The notes beneath the pieces are model-generated. The model did not search any database, was not told where the DNA came from, and saw only the letters and a list, made by a program, of their open reading frames with translations. Shown here piece after piece: positions 16,491 to 24,416 of a stretch of 64,000 nucleotides of DNA (the stretch's first letter is position 1; each line of letters starts with the position of its first letter). The DNA is taken from NCBI GenBank assembly GCA_050248995.1, contig JBFWRI010000006.1, positions 7,589 through 71,588 of the forward strand. The letters run 5' to 3'. This DNA is from JBFWRI01 sp050248995 (GTDB lineage Bacteria > Pseudomonadota > Alphaproteobacteria > JAIXQD01). Made by a program: the position numbers and the translations under genes.

Positions 16491-16550
16491 TGCCCTCTGA
16501 AATCCCCGGGCATAGCCTTGACAGGTAGTTTCGCTACAAGTCAGAGGGCA
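16491..16550 (+). promoter_or_regulatory. Inverted repeat that can hide the ribosome-binding site of the 60-residue protein
   Basis: TGCCCTCTGA (16491-16500) and TCAGAGGGCA (16541-16550) are perfect 10-base inverted repeats around a 40-base interior. The interior holds a smaller hairpin, GTAG-TTTCG-CTAC, inside CTTG/CAAG arms. The right outer arm contains GAGGG, the likely ribosome-binding site of the gene starting at 16556. If the outer stem forms, translation would be blocked. TTGACA at 16518 could instead be a -35 element, but no good -10 follows at the right distance. Confidence 0.5.
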
Positions 16551-16555
16551 TCTTA

Positions 16556-16738
16556 ATGGTTTCAGTTACTATTTGTGCGCTTGGTGGTGCGGCATGGGCT
16601 GCGCAGCACACACAAGGTAACTTTACCGAAAGGCTTAAAAGCGCCGCTGTCGGGGCATTCATAGGCGCGATACTGGGCATAGTCGTCCACAACTCCATGC
16701 CCCATGCCGACGCCCACACTTTCCCGGCACTGGGGTAA
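16556..16738 (+). CDS. Small single-span membrane protein, 60 residues
   Basis: The frame opens with an ATG six bases after GAGGG. The N-terminus (MVSVTICALGGAAWAAQHTQ) is mildly hydrophobic and could be a signal peptide cleaved after AWA. A glycine-rich membrane segment, KSAAVGAFIGAILGIVVHN, follows. The C-terminus is histidine-rich (NSMPHADAHTF). I recognise no family, but glycine-zipper-like spacing (GAFIGAILGIV) is seen in small membrane or lipoprotein-like proteins. Its 5' region holds an inverted repeat that overlaps the ribosome-binding site. Confidence 0.6.
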   Translation: MVSVTICALGGAAWAAQHTQGNFTERLKSAAVGAFIGAILGIVVHNSMPHADAHTFPALG

Positions 16739-16762
16739 CTGGATCAGCCTTGCTAAAAGTTT

Positions 16763-17326
16763 TTAAGCGTGCGCTTCGGTGAAAACGCTGCGGCGCGACG
16801 ATGTTGCACGCGCCGGCATGCGAACGACCTTGCCTTCGGTGCTAGACAAGAATGCCTTGCTTTGCTTCCACAGTTCCTGGCGGAACTTGCGGCCACGCGC
16901 GCCAACATCCATCACCAGTTGCTCCATGTCACGCACTTGTTTGGCCAAGGCCGGTTCATTGCACTTCTTCAACTCGTTCTGCGCACGCGTCATCAGCACC
17001 AATGCTTCCCGGCAGTCTTCGGCCATTTTGGCCTTGCGAGCCGCGCTTTGGCCTTTCTGGTCCATCCAGGCCTTGCAGCGGCCCCATGTACGCGCCGCGC
17101 TGATGCCAATCACATACCAGCAGCCCGCTTTTGCGGATTCGGTTTGCACAGGCGCCTCGCCGGTGCCAAACGCCGTGCGCCACAAGGCATCAAAGCTGAT
17201 ACCATTTTGAACAAGGTTCAGGGCGCGGCGTGCACTTTCAGGGGCGCTCTCGTCATGACTTTCCCACAGCGTGCGAAGCACGGGGGTTGAAAACAAATCT
17301 TCGTTCACTGCTAAAGCGGCAGACAT
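16763..17326 (-). CDS. Unrecognised 187-residue helical protein
   Basis: I start at ATG 17324-17326 (MSAALAVNEDLFSTPVLRTL) because GAGG lies nine bases upstream; a longer in-frame extension upstream is histidine-rich and unlike coding sequence. The protein is helical and basic at its C-terminus (MPARATSSRRSVFTEAHA). It contains a central cysteine-tryptophan patch (AGCWYVIGISAARTWGRCKAW) and a coiled-coil-like stretch (KMAEDCREALVLMTRAQNEL). No enzyme motif or membrane segment is clear. It is convergent with the 60-residue gene and divergent from radA. Confidence 0.6.
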   Translation of the reverse strand: MSAALAVNEDLFSTPVLRTLWESHDESAPESARRALNLVQNGISFDALWRTAFGTGEAPVQTESAKAGCWYVIGISAARTWGRCKAWMDQKGQSAARKAKMAEDCREALVLMTRAQNELKKCNEPALAKQVRDMEQLVMDVGARGRKFRQELWKQSKAFLSSTEGKVVRMPARATSSRRSVFTEAHA

Positions 17327-17652
17327 TTTTCTTATCCTCGAGTTGATCGGGACGGGTTTTATATGATGGAACTGGTAAAAGATTAAGGCAGAAAGATGTT
17401 GTTTTTGTTGAATTTCATGTGCGTGACTCATGTGCAACATCGGCTGTTTACGCATAAACACAACATCATGTGTATGTGATTCCGCACACACACAATCTGT
17501 CGCATCATATTGCTGGCGAATCTATATCGACCACTCAACACACTGAATTAGGAATGCAGTCATACATATGCAGCCACCAGCAAAAACCCACCGGCACGGC
17601 AAGATTAAAAATAAGTGTTCACTTTTTGTTCTTTCCAAGATATAACTGATTC
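17327..17652. promoter_or_regulatory. 326-base divergent regulatory region before radA
   Basis: No coding frame is evident here. The region is AT-richer than its surroundings. It contains a palindrome, TGTTTA-CGCA-TAAACA (17445-17460), an ATCA-N8-TGAT repeat nearby, and an SOS-type box at 17617. It must hold the promoters of the 187-residue gene and of radA. The palindrome resembles an operator for a dimeric regulator that I cannot name. Confidence 0.5.
17617..17631 (+). promoter_or_regulatory. Alphaproteobacterial SOS (LexA) box before radA
   Basis: GTTC (17617-17620), seven bases, GTTC (17628-17631) matches the direct-repeat LexA site GTTC-N7-GTTC known from alphaproteobacteria. It lies 21 bases before the radA ATG, in the expected position for repression. 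radA is a recombination and repair gene, which fits damage-induced expression. Confidence 0.65.
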
Positions 17653-19044
17653 ATGGCCAAATCAAGCACCCGATATGTCTGCCAAGCTTGCGGCACCAGC
17701 CACTCTAAGTGGGTTGGCAAATGCGAAGGTTGCGCCGAATGGAACACGCTGGTTGAAGAACAGGTGGCCGTGGCTCCACCTAAATCAATAGGCGCCAGCA
17801 AGGGCGCTAAAGGTAAAGGGCTGACGTTTGCACCACTGATAGGTGGCGAGCCGCCCCCACCCCGCATTCTTTCCAACATCAATGAATTTGATCGTGTCAC
17901 CGGCGGCGGGCTTGTTCCCGGCAGTGTGCTGCTGATTGGCGGCGATCCCGGTATCGGCAAATCAACACTGCTGCTGCAGGTTGTCGCCAAAGTCGCATCT
18001 AAAGTAAAATGCGCTTATGTGTCGGGCGAAGAAGCCCTAGACCAGGTGCGCCTGCGCGCCGAACGCCTTGGTTTAACGCAAGCACCGGTAGAGCTTGCCG
18101 CCAGCACCGATATCCGCAGCATCGTCGCCAGTATGGAAGGCTCCGATGCGCCGAACCTGATTGTGATCGATTCCATCCAGACCATGTATGTGGATGTGTT
18201 GGATAGCGCACCCGGCACTGTGGCGCAGGTGCGCGCCGCAGCCCATGAGCTGATCCGGGCCGCCAAAAAACATAATATTACGGTGCTTATTGTCGGTCAC
18301 GTCACCAAGGAAGGCACGCTGGCAGGCCCGCGCGTGCTGGAACACATGGTTGATACGGTCCTTTATTTTGAAGGCGAGCGTGGCCACCACTTCCGTATCC
18401 TGCGCGCCGTGAAAAACCGCTTCGGCCCGACCGATGAAATCGGCGTTTTTGAAATGCAGCAAGCAGGGTTGATGGAAGTTTCGAATCCATCAGCCCTGTT
18501 TCTCTCAGAACGTCAGGGCGATGTATCGGGCGCGGCAGTATTCGCCGGCATCGAAGGCACGCGCCCAGTGCTGGTTGAAATTCAGGCTCTCGTATCGCCC
18601 TCACCACTGGGCACGCCGCGCCGCGCCGTTATCGGCTGGGATAGCGGGCGCCTTGCCATGATCATCGCCGTTCTGGAAGCTCGTGCGGGCATATCGATCG
18701 GCATGAATGATGTGTACCTGAATGTTGCAGGCGGCCTGAAGATATCCGAACCAGCCGCCGACCTTGCTGTTGCCGCCGCCCTGCTGTCATCGCTTTCTGG
18801 CACGCCCGTGCCGCGCGAAGCCGTGTTCTATGGTGAAATCGGCTTGTCGGGCGAAATCCGCACGGTCAGCCAGTCTGAACCGCGCCTAAAGGAAGCCGCC
18901 AAACTGGGCTTTGAACGCGCCTTTGTGCCCGAAGGCCGTAAAGGCACGAATATCAGCGCGGGGCTGAAGCTGAGCAGCTTAAAAACACTGGCCAACTTAG
19001 TACCGTATTTTGATGTGGAAACCCGTAAAAAGAAGGCCGGATAG
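17653..19044 (+). CDS. radA: DNA repair protein RadA
   Basis: RadA is a DnaB-like, RecA-related ATPase that drives branch migration in recombination. The 463-residue protein has all family parts: an N-terminal four-cysteine zinc finger (YVCQACGTSHSKWVGKCEGC), Walker A GDPGIGKSTLLLQ, the RadA-specific KNRFGPTDEIGVFEM motif, and a C-terminal Lon-protease-like domain from about residue 290 (SPSPLGTPRRAVIGWDSGRLAMI to the SELRTVSQ-like SGEIRTVSQSEPRLKEA). An SOS-type box precedes it. It is followed 38 bases later by cvpA, a common alphaproteobacterial order. Confidence 0.96.
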   Translation: MAKSSTRYVCQACGTSHSKWVGKCEGCAEWNTLVEEQVAVAPPKSIGASKGAKGKGLTFAPLIGGEPPPPRILSNINEFDRVTGGGLVPGSVLLIGGDPGIGKSTLLLQVVAKVASKVKCAYVSGEEALDQVRLRAERLGLTQAPVELAASTDIRSIVASMEGSDAPNLIVIDSIQTMYVDVLDSAPGTVAQVRAAAHELIRAAKKHNITVLIVGHVTKEGTLAGPRVLEHMVDTVLYFEGERGHHFRILRAVKNRFGPTDEIGVFEMQQAGLMEVSNPSALFLSERQGDVSGAAVFAGIEGTRPVLVEIQALVSPSPLGTPRRAVIGWDSGRLAMIIAVLEARAGISIGMNDVYLNVAGGLKISEPAADLAVAAALLSSLSGTPVPREAVFYGEIGLSGEIRTVSQSEPRLKEAAKLGFERAFVPEGRKGTNISAGLKLSSLKTLANLVPYFDVETRKKKAG

Positions 19045-19082
19045 GCGATAGACACCGCCCCTGTTTTCGATAAAATCGCCCT

Positions 19083-19859
19083 ATGGAATCGTGGCCTGTA
19101 AATCCTGTTGATGCGTTCGTTCTGGGCGCTGTTGTGCTGTCGGGCATTCTTGCCCTTATCCGTGGCCTTGTACGCGAAGTGCTGTCGCTGCTGTCGTGGG
19201 CGATTGCCATCGCCGCAGGCGTGAAGCTTGCCCCCTTCGGCAAATCGATGGGCCTTAGCATGACGGATAACGATACCATCGCTACAGCCATCGGCGGCTT
19301 CATCATCTTCTTCCTTGTCCTGTTGGTCCTGACAATTCTTAGTCACTACCTTGCCAAGGCCGTGCGCGAAAGCGCGCTGTCAACCGTTGACCGTTCGCTT
19401 GGATTTCTGTTCGGCGCCGCACGTGGTTTTCTTGTGGCTGTTCTGGTTTATCTTGGCGGCACCATGCTGTTTGCGGCCGATGAACAGCCCGCATGGCTGC
19501 AGGCCGCGCAAACCGAGCCATCGCTCAGGGCTTCAGCCAACTGGATTCACAGCCTGATGCCCGAAGACATGCGCAAGGATCTTGATAAATCCCTCGGCAC
19601 CGGCAAGGAAGCCATGAAAGAAGGCACACAGCAGATGGATACGCTGGAACGTCTGTCGCAGCCCGTTCCTTCAGCCAATCCGGAAGAAGCCGCCGTGGCC
19701 AAACCCGAATATGACGATGCCACCAAGCAGAAGCTGGATGACCTGATCAACAAGAATGCTATCCAACCCCAGCAGGTCGATCCGATTCAGGTGCCGTTGT
19801 CCGGCAGTGGCCAGCAGCCAGTCCCAGCCGTGCCGCAGCAGCCTGCGCCACAACAATGA
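19083..19859 (+). CDS. cvpA: CvpA-family membrane protein
   Basis: The first 165 residues match CvpA: NPVDAFVLGAVVLSGILALIRGLVREVLSLLSWAIAI, then a membrane helix (GGFIIFFLVLLVLTILSHYL) and STVDRSLGFLFGAARGFLVAVLVYL. Four membrane segments are predicted. The role in E. coli is colicin V production and envelope integrity. The C-terminal 95 residues are a hydrophilic, proline- and glutamine-rich tail (QQPVPAVPQQPAPQQ), usual in alphaproteobacteria. Its stop overlaps the next start as ATGA. purF, a frequent neighbour, is absent. Confidence 0.88.
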   Translation: MESWPVNPVDAFVLGAVVLSGILALIRGLVREVLSLLSWAIAIAAGVKLAPFGKSMGLSMTDNDTIATAIGGFIIFFLVLLVLTILSHYLAKAVRESALSTVDRSLGFLFGAARGFLVAVLVYLGGTMLFAADEQPAWLQAAQTEPSLRASANWIHSLMPEDMRKDLDKSLGTGKEAMKEGTQQMDTLERLSQPVPSANPEEAAVAKPEYDDATKQKLDDLINKNAIQPQQVDPIQVPLSGSGQQPVPAVPQQPAPQQ

Positions 19860-20716
19860 GGCTTCTCTCTTTCCTTCTCGCGTTTCTGATTGGCGCCGGC
19901 ATTATTATTGGCGTTCAAAAATATCACGGCGGGTCGACGATAACGACGCCGGCAGCCACCAACACCCTGCAACGCGTCATTGATACCGGCGTGCTGCGCT
20001 GCGGATACTATGTCTTCGCCCCTTATGTTTATAAAGATGATGCCACGGGCAAGCTGTCGGGCCCGTCGGTTGATATCATGGAGCGCATTGCCGAAGACCT
20101 TGGCGTGAAAATCGAATGGGCCGAAGAACAGTCGTTCGGCACATGGGCCACAGCCCTGCAGACGCGGCGCATCGATATGATGTGCGCGCCGCTGTGGACA
20201 CTGACATCGATGGCCCGCGAAGTCGTGTTCAGCAGCCCTATCTTCTTTACCAAGGTCAACATGTATGTGCGCGAAGGCGATACACGCTTTGACGGTGACC
20301 TGAACAAGTTCAATTCACCTGATGTCACGCTGTCGGTCATTGAAAACAACGTTACCATCGGCATGGCTAAACTGTATTTTCCGCTGGCCAAAACTACTGT
20401 CTTGCCGCCGTCATCGAATTCCAGCCACACCGCCCTTGATGTTATTACTAACAAGGCTGATGCATTGTTCTGGGATTCTATTGAATTCATCCCGTATGAA
20501 AAATCAAACCCGGGTAAGCTGCGCAACGCAACAGAGGCCAACTTTGTGCGCGTCATGCCGCTGTCGTTCGGATTTACGCGCGGCGATGAACAGCTGGCCA
20601 ACACCATCAACACGGCGCTGCGCGAACTCGATTACAGTGGCTTCATTAAAACCACGCTGGCCAAATGGCTGCCCGCCGGTGCCTATAAACTGCCTGCCGC
20701 ACCCTATGCCCAATAA
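19856..20716 (+). CDS. Family-3 solute-binding protein of an amino-acid type ABC system
   Basis: The protein has an uncleaved-looking hydrophobic N-terminus (LLSFLLAFLIGAGIIIGVQ), then the SBP family-3 fold: DTGVLRCGYYVFAPYVYKDDATGKLSGPSVDIMERIAEDLGVKIEWAE, TALQTRRIDMMCAPLWTL, and a hinge leading to LDVITNKADALFWDSIEFI. The length of 286 residues is usual. Such proteins deliver amino acids or serve as sensor domains. No permease or ATPase gene is adjacent, so it may be an orphan receptor or a membrane-tethered sensor. It overlaps the cvpA stop by four bases and the SDR start by 11. Confidence 0.85.
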   Translation: MRLLSFLLAFLIGAGIIIGVQKYHGGSTITTPAATNTLQRVIDTGVLRCGYYVFAPYVYKDDATGKLSGPSVDIMERIAEDLGVKIEWAEEQSFGTWATALQTRRIDMMCAPLWTLTSMAREVVFSSPIFFTKVNMYVREGDTRFDGDLNKFNSPDVTLSVIENNVTIGMAKLYFPLAKTTVLPPSSNSSHTALDVITNKADALFWDSIEFIPYEKSNPGKLRNATEANFVRVMPLSFGFTRGDEQLANTINTALRELDYSGFIKTTLAKWLPAGAYKLPAAPYAQ

Positions 20717-21386
20717 CGGCACGCCTAAAGTTGCGGTTATCACCGGCGCCTCGCGCGGCCTTGGCTTCGCACTGGCAAAACAGCTCGGCTTGGCTGGCGT
20801 GCAGGTTGTCGCCCTCGCCCGTACGGTTGGCGGCCTTGAAGAATTGGATGATGCAATCCAGAAGGCCGGTGGCCCGCGTGCCGCGCTGGTGCCGGTAGAT
20901 CTAGCATCCGGGCACGACCAGCTGGACCGCCTTGGCGCCACGCTGCATGAGCGCTTTGGCAAGCTGGATATCTTTATTCACGCCGCCGCCATGCTTGGCA
21001 CGCTCAGTCCCATTACACATGCCGACCCGAATGAATTCCAGCGCGTGATGAACGTCAACGCCACATCGTGTTATCGCCTGTTCCGCAGCCTAGATGCCCT
21101 GCTGCGCGCAGCGAACGGCGCAAAGGTCATTACCATGGACTGCGATCTGGGCGACGATACAGTATCCTATTGGGGCCCCTTCCGCGCCAGCAAGGCGCTG
21201 CTGCAGACGATGACGGAAACCTATGCTCGCGAAAGCGGCAACGGCGGCATTTCAGTGTTCAGCCATACACCCCAGCCGATGGCAACCAAGCTCCATGCCA
21301 CCGCTTTTCCGGGAATTACATCTGAATTTCTGGCAACACCGGACGATGAAGCGTCGAATATTATTTCGACGTATAGCCTAGCGTAA
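20706..21386 (+). CDS. SDR-family protein with a substituted catalytic tyrosine
   Basis: The start at ATG 20706-20708 gives 226 residues beginning MPNNGTPKVAVITGASRGLG, with a complete Rossmann GASRGLG motif. The fold resembles YciK-like short-chain dehydrogenases. The active site is altered. The YxxxK tyrosine is phenylalanine (F159 in WGPFRASK, K163 kept), and the preceding serine strand reads VITMDCDLG. NNAG is replaced by HAAA. It may bind a nucleotide without classical oxidoreductase chemistry. It starts 11 bases inside the solute-binding protein gene. The 3' end overlaps the convergent gene at 21361 by 26 bases. Confidence 0.8.
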   Translation: MPNNGTPKVAVITGASRGLGFALAKQLGLAGVQVVALARTVGGLEELDDAIQKAGGPRAALVPVDLASGHDQLDRLGATLHERFGKLDIFIHAAAMLGTLSPITHADPNEFQRVMNVNATSCYRLFRSLDALLRAANGAKVITMDCDLGDDTVSYWGPFRASKALLQTMTETYARESGNGGISVFSHTPQPMATKLHATAFPGITSEFLATPDDEASNIISTYSLA

Positions 21387-21789
21387 GCCCGGCTAGTATC
21401 CGCTTGGCATCAAGGGCTGGTTTGATGTATTTATCCCGCTCTTCCATCCAGTCCAGCTCGCGCGTGCTAATAATCTGCCCCGGCGGGAATGTGCCGTCAG
21501 CGTCCAGCGAAGGCACGCATTTCAGGTGCACAACCGGGCGCTCCAGTTCATCAAACAGGTTGTGGCGGCGAATAATGGCAGCGATCCGTCCCAGATAGGC
21601 TTCAGCCAAATCACGCGGGTCTTCCCCATGATGGTCGGTGATGGCGGCAAACAGGGCATGTTTTTCAAGACCCAGATGCGGATTGGCAGCGTCCTGAAGC
21701 GCAATAATGATGGCCGGCGGCTGCTTGCCGTCGAAAGGAAGGCCTAACGCCCTCCGTTGCTGCTGATGCCACGTCAGGTCGTCACTCAT
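21361..21789 (-). CDS. Unrecognised 142-residue protein
   Basis: I start at ATG 21787-21789 (MSDDLTWHQQQRRALGLPFD); a longer frame upstream is AT-rich and overlaps the divergent promoter. The protein is soluble. It has acidic and histidine patches (DHHGEDPRDLAEAYLGRIAAIIRRHNLFDELERPVVHLKCVPSL). No motif assigns an enzyme. It converges with the SDR gene with a 26-base overlap of coding ends. The ribosome-binding site is weak (AGGGGT close to the ATG), so the start is less certain than the gene. Confidence 0.55.
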   Translation of the reverse strand: MSDDLTWHQQQRRALGLPFDGKQPPAIIIALQDAANPHLGLEKHALFAAITDHHGEDPRDLAEAYLGRIAAIIRRHNLFDELERPVVHLKCVPSLDADGTFPPGQIISTRELDWMEERDKYIKPALDAKRILAGLTLGYTSK

Positions 21790-21929
21790 ACCCCTATTTT
21801 TGCCAAATAAGAGGTAAGATGAAGTTAATGCTCTAACCACCTGAAATCTAGAGCAAATAAATTGAGGCCATATGTTGGAAACTATTTCCTGCTGTATCAC
21901 CTCTGACACATGTTTGTTACGATTAACTG

Positions 21930-22796
21930 ATGAGAACAAAAGTAAAATTCGGCGGCTTGGCCTTGGCGGCCTGGGCGGTTTTTGCGCCAGCTACAACGCG
22001 GGCACAGGCATTACCGCAGGGCCTCACCGAGGAAAGCCTCGAACAGGTTATTGATCATCTTGTACAGCCTATACCCGATATCATTACAATTAGCGGACGC
22101 TGCGATATGCCCCGGGATGCGTTAGCCGAGCCTGCTTTTGTTCCCGATACACTCAGTGAACAGCGCCTTGCGACAGTTGATCACGCAAGATACAGCGATA
22201 TCGAACCTTTGTTTTGTAGCCCGCCAAGCCACATGGCCAATCGTGAAGCGGGAATTGTGGTTTTTATCGACGGCCACGATGAACGTGTTGCGCGGCGCAT
22301 GCGCCTTTACACGCCCGGCTTCCAGCCCGATGTGGCCCATGTTCGCCAGATTCATATCTGGCATGAGACTGGGCATATGATGTTTGCTGGCTTTGACCCG
22401 GAAACCGTTCTTGTCTTTACGAACGACATGCGCGTTGGGTTCCGCATGGGCATTCCGCCCGTTCCCGCCTTTGTTGAGGCCTACCAACAGGAAGTCGCCG
22501 GCGATGCCTTTATGAACTGCGCGGGCGCAGCGCATATGCGAGGGGATGACTGGGTCACTTACCAGACGACGCTTGACGCGTATTATAATTACCGCGTTGG
22601 CCGCGAAGAAGACCTGGTACATGCAACCCATGGCTATCTGTCGCCCGCATTCCTGCAGAACCTGCGGTCCCAATGCAGCCAGATGAATCTGACGGGCGAC
22701 GAAGCCGCCGATAACGAACTTATTGCCCGGCAAACCGCCCGTGCACTGCTGCTGGGCCCGTGGCAGGCATTGCTGCAACCCCCGCAGGCAGGCTGA
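21930..22796 (+). CDS. Secreted HExxH protein, first of a paralogous pair
   Basis: The 288-residue protein has a signal peptide (GGLALAAWAVFAPATTRAQA, likely cleaved after AQA). A zinc-peptidase motif HETGH lies at 145-149, preceded by VRQIHIW. The likely third ligand region is EVAGDAFMNC, with E188 and D192. Four or more cysteines suggest disulfides. The next gene encodes a diverged copy with HExxH at the same residue numbers and the same downstream blocks (GDAxMNC, LSPAFLQNLRSQC, GPWQALLQ). I infer a periplasmic or secreted metallopeptidase family that I cannot name. Helix HETGHMMF is in a good hydrophobic context, which favours a functional site over chance. Confidence 0.7.
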   Translation: MRTKVKFGGLALAAWAVFAPATTRAQALPQGLTEESLEQVIDHLVQPIPDIITISGRCDMPRDALAEPAFVPDTLSEQRLATVDHARYSDIEPLFCSPPSHMANREAGIVVFIDGHDERVARRMRLYTPGFQPDVAHVRQIHIWHETGHMMFAGFDPETVLVFTNDMRVGFRMGIPPVPAFVEAYQQEVAGDAFMNCAGAAHMRGDDWVTYQTTLDAYYNYRVGREEDLVHATHGYLSPAFLQNLRSQCSQMNLTGDEAADNELIARQTARALLLGPWQALLQPPQAG

Positions 22797-22867
22797 TTCA
22801 GAATGGATTACCTTTTTAAAGCTGCTAGGCTTGTTTATTCTTCAGATTCTATGGGCTTAGGATAATC

Positions 22868-23704
22868 ATGCGCCATGTTATTATCGCTTTCTGCGCCGCC
22901 ACCGCTGCCATGTTCGGCACGCCTTCGGTGCGAGCGCAGGAATCCGCATCCGAGACCCCCGCAGCTGCCGCTGAAACACTGGCCCAACGTATGGTGCGCA
23001 CAAACGTAAGGGTTATGGATATCGAAGGCACATGCCGCAGCCCTGGCGCCGGTCTGCCCGTGCGCTTTCGCAGCACAGACGAAAATAACTTCTTCCTGCA
23101 GCAAGTTTTTGGCGCAGACTATAACCCGATTTCAATCGTACTGTGCGAAAGTTGGCCGGCATCCAATATCACGCTTACCGATAGTATCGTCGCCAATATC
23201 GTCATCACAAATATGATGGATATCGCCATCGATCGGATCGTGCGGGCGAACCCCGGCGTCGAACTGGACCGTGACATCATCCGGCAGGCTATCCTGTCTC
23301 ATGAAGACGTACACGCCTTTACCGCCCGCGATACCATGGCAATGCTGCTGTATGGCCGCACAGCACTGAGCGACAGCGAACAGCTTGTTGTAAACGGCTA
23401 CCACGAGGCAATGGGCGACGCCGGCATGAACTGCTTTATGGCTGCCAATGCGGCTGACAATGGCGAGGTCATCAACACCCATATGCTTGCGATGTACCAG
23501 CAACGCCGCAGCAACAGGGGCACACACAATACAACGGCTGTTCTGACGCCTGCATTCCTTGCGGAACTGCGCAGCACATGCGCTGTCCTTGATTTGCCCG
23601 AAGATCGCGTGGAAGCCTACAGGCTGGTGAACCTGACAACCGTGCGCGCCATGCTGCGTGACCCGTGGCAACACCTGTTGCAAAGGACAGCAGCGCCCAC
23701 CTAG
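22868..23704 (+). CDS. Secreted HExxH protein, second of a paralogous pair
   Basis: The 278-residue protein has a signal peptide (IIAFCAATAAMFGTPSVRAQ). HEDVH at 145-149 lies in AILSHEDVHAF, and YHEAMGDAGMNCF at about 178-190 supplies a candidate third ligand (E180 or D184). LTPAFLAELRSTC and DPWQHLLQ match the upstream paralogue. The 71-base gap between the pair has a TAGGAT before this ATG and possibly a promoter of its own. Substrate unknown. The stop codon overlaps that of the convergent acetyltransferase in the palindrome CTAG. Confidence 0.7.
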   Translation: MRHVIIAFCAATAAMFGTPSVRAQESASETPAAAAETLAQRMVRTNVRVMDIEGTCRSPGAGLPVRFRSTDENNFFLQQVFGADYNPISIVLCESWPASNITLTDSIVANIVITNMMDIAIDRIVRANPGVELDRDIIRQAILSHEDVHAFTARDTMAMLLYGRTALSDSEQLVVNGYHEAMGDAGMNCFMAANAADNGEVINTHMLAMYQQRRSNRGTHNTTAVLTPAFLAELRSTCAVLDLPEDRVEAYRLVNLTTVRAMLRDPWQHLLQRTAAPT

Positions 23705-24141
23705 ACCGGCTGCCACTCCATATACATGCTTTTGGTATCGCGGCTGGTTTCAGTAAAACCCTGCTTGATATAGAAGTCATACGCCGTGTTCATCAGCAAC
23801 ATAGAAAGACGCAGCGGTTTACCCGCTTCCGCCGCCTTGTCTTTCATAATCCGGATGAAAGCCGCACCGATACCCTGCCCGTGGAAATCTGGCTGAATAA
23901 CCAACTCATTCACAAACATGCAGCCAGACTTTTCTTCAAAAGAGACGTAACCGCAGGTCTGTCCTTTAAATTCCACCATCCAGTGCGGGCACGCATCCCA
24001 CGCCTCGGTAAAAAAGCCATCCTGCTGTACTTCATCAAACGGACCGAACTGTTTTACAATCGTGTCGTAGTATGCTGTGTGATGCGCTTGGCGCGAGAAT
24101 TCGCGGTCAGCTTCGGTGGCCGGGCGCAATGTAATGATCAT
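23701..24141 (-). CDS. GNAT-family N-acetyltransferase
   Basis: A 146-residue single-domain GNAT. The acetyl-CoA pyrophosphate loop is QPDFHGQGIGAAFIRIM (Q-x-x-G-x-G-x-A). The flanking strand is SGCMFVNELVIQP, and the final strand-helix is LRLSMLLMNTAYDFYIKQGF followed by MYMEWQPV. The size fits small-molecule or peptide acetylases, and the substrate is unknown. It overlaps the membrane-protein gene upstream by four bases (ATGA), so der, that gene and this one form a likely operon. Confidence 0.85.
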   Translation of the reverse strand: MIITLRPATEADREFSRQAHHTAYYDTIVKQFGPFDEVQQDGFFTEAWDACPHWMVEFKGQTCGYVSFEEKSGCMFVNELVIQPDFHGQGIGAAFIRIMKDKAAEAGKPLRLSMLLMNTAYDFYIKQGFTETSRDTKSMYMEWQPV

Positions 24142-24416
24142 TCTTCTTTTCCGGACGGCGGTAGTATTTCAACAAACTTTGGCTTTTCGGGTGGAGTGCT
24201 GTCAAGTTCGGTAGCCGTCGAATCCACGGTTACAGGCCCGCTTTCGTCGTGCGCCTGCTGGGCGGCCTGCAGCGTCAGGTAAAACCGCCAGGCGACATAA
24301 CCACAGATGGCAGCAACCAAGCCGATAAATGCCAGGAATAAGGCGCCCATCAGCGCCGGAAAAAGAATGCACAGGCCGATAAATACAAGAAGCCCCAAGG
24401 GAACGTTAGTCGGCAT
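24138..24416 (-). CDS. Small two-span membrane protein downstream of der
   Basis: The 92 residues include two hydrophobic segments (about 5-25, GLLVFIGLCILFPALMGALF, and 28-45, AFIGLVAAICGYVAWRFYL), then a soluble tail with threonine, serine and proline (SGPVTVDSTATELDSTPPEKP). It starts 11 bases before the der stop and overlaps the acetyltransferase start. No family is recognised. The overlap with both neighbours argues for a real, coupled gene. Confidence 0.65.
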   Translation of the reverse strand: MPTNVPLGLLVFIGLCILFPALMGALFLAFIGLVAAICGYVAWRFYLTLQAAQQAHDESGPVTVDSTATELDSTPPEKPKFVEILPPSGKEE

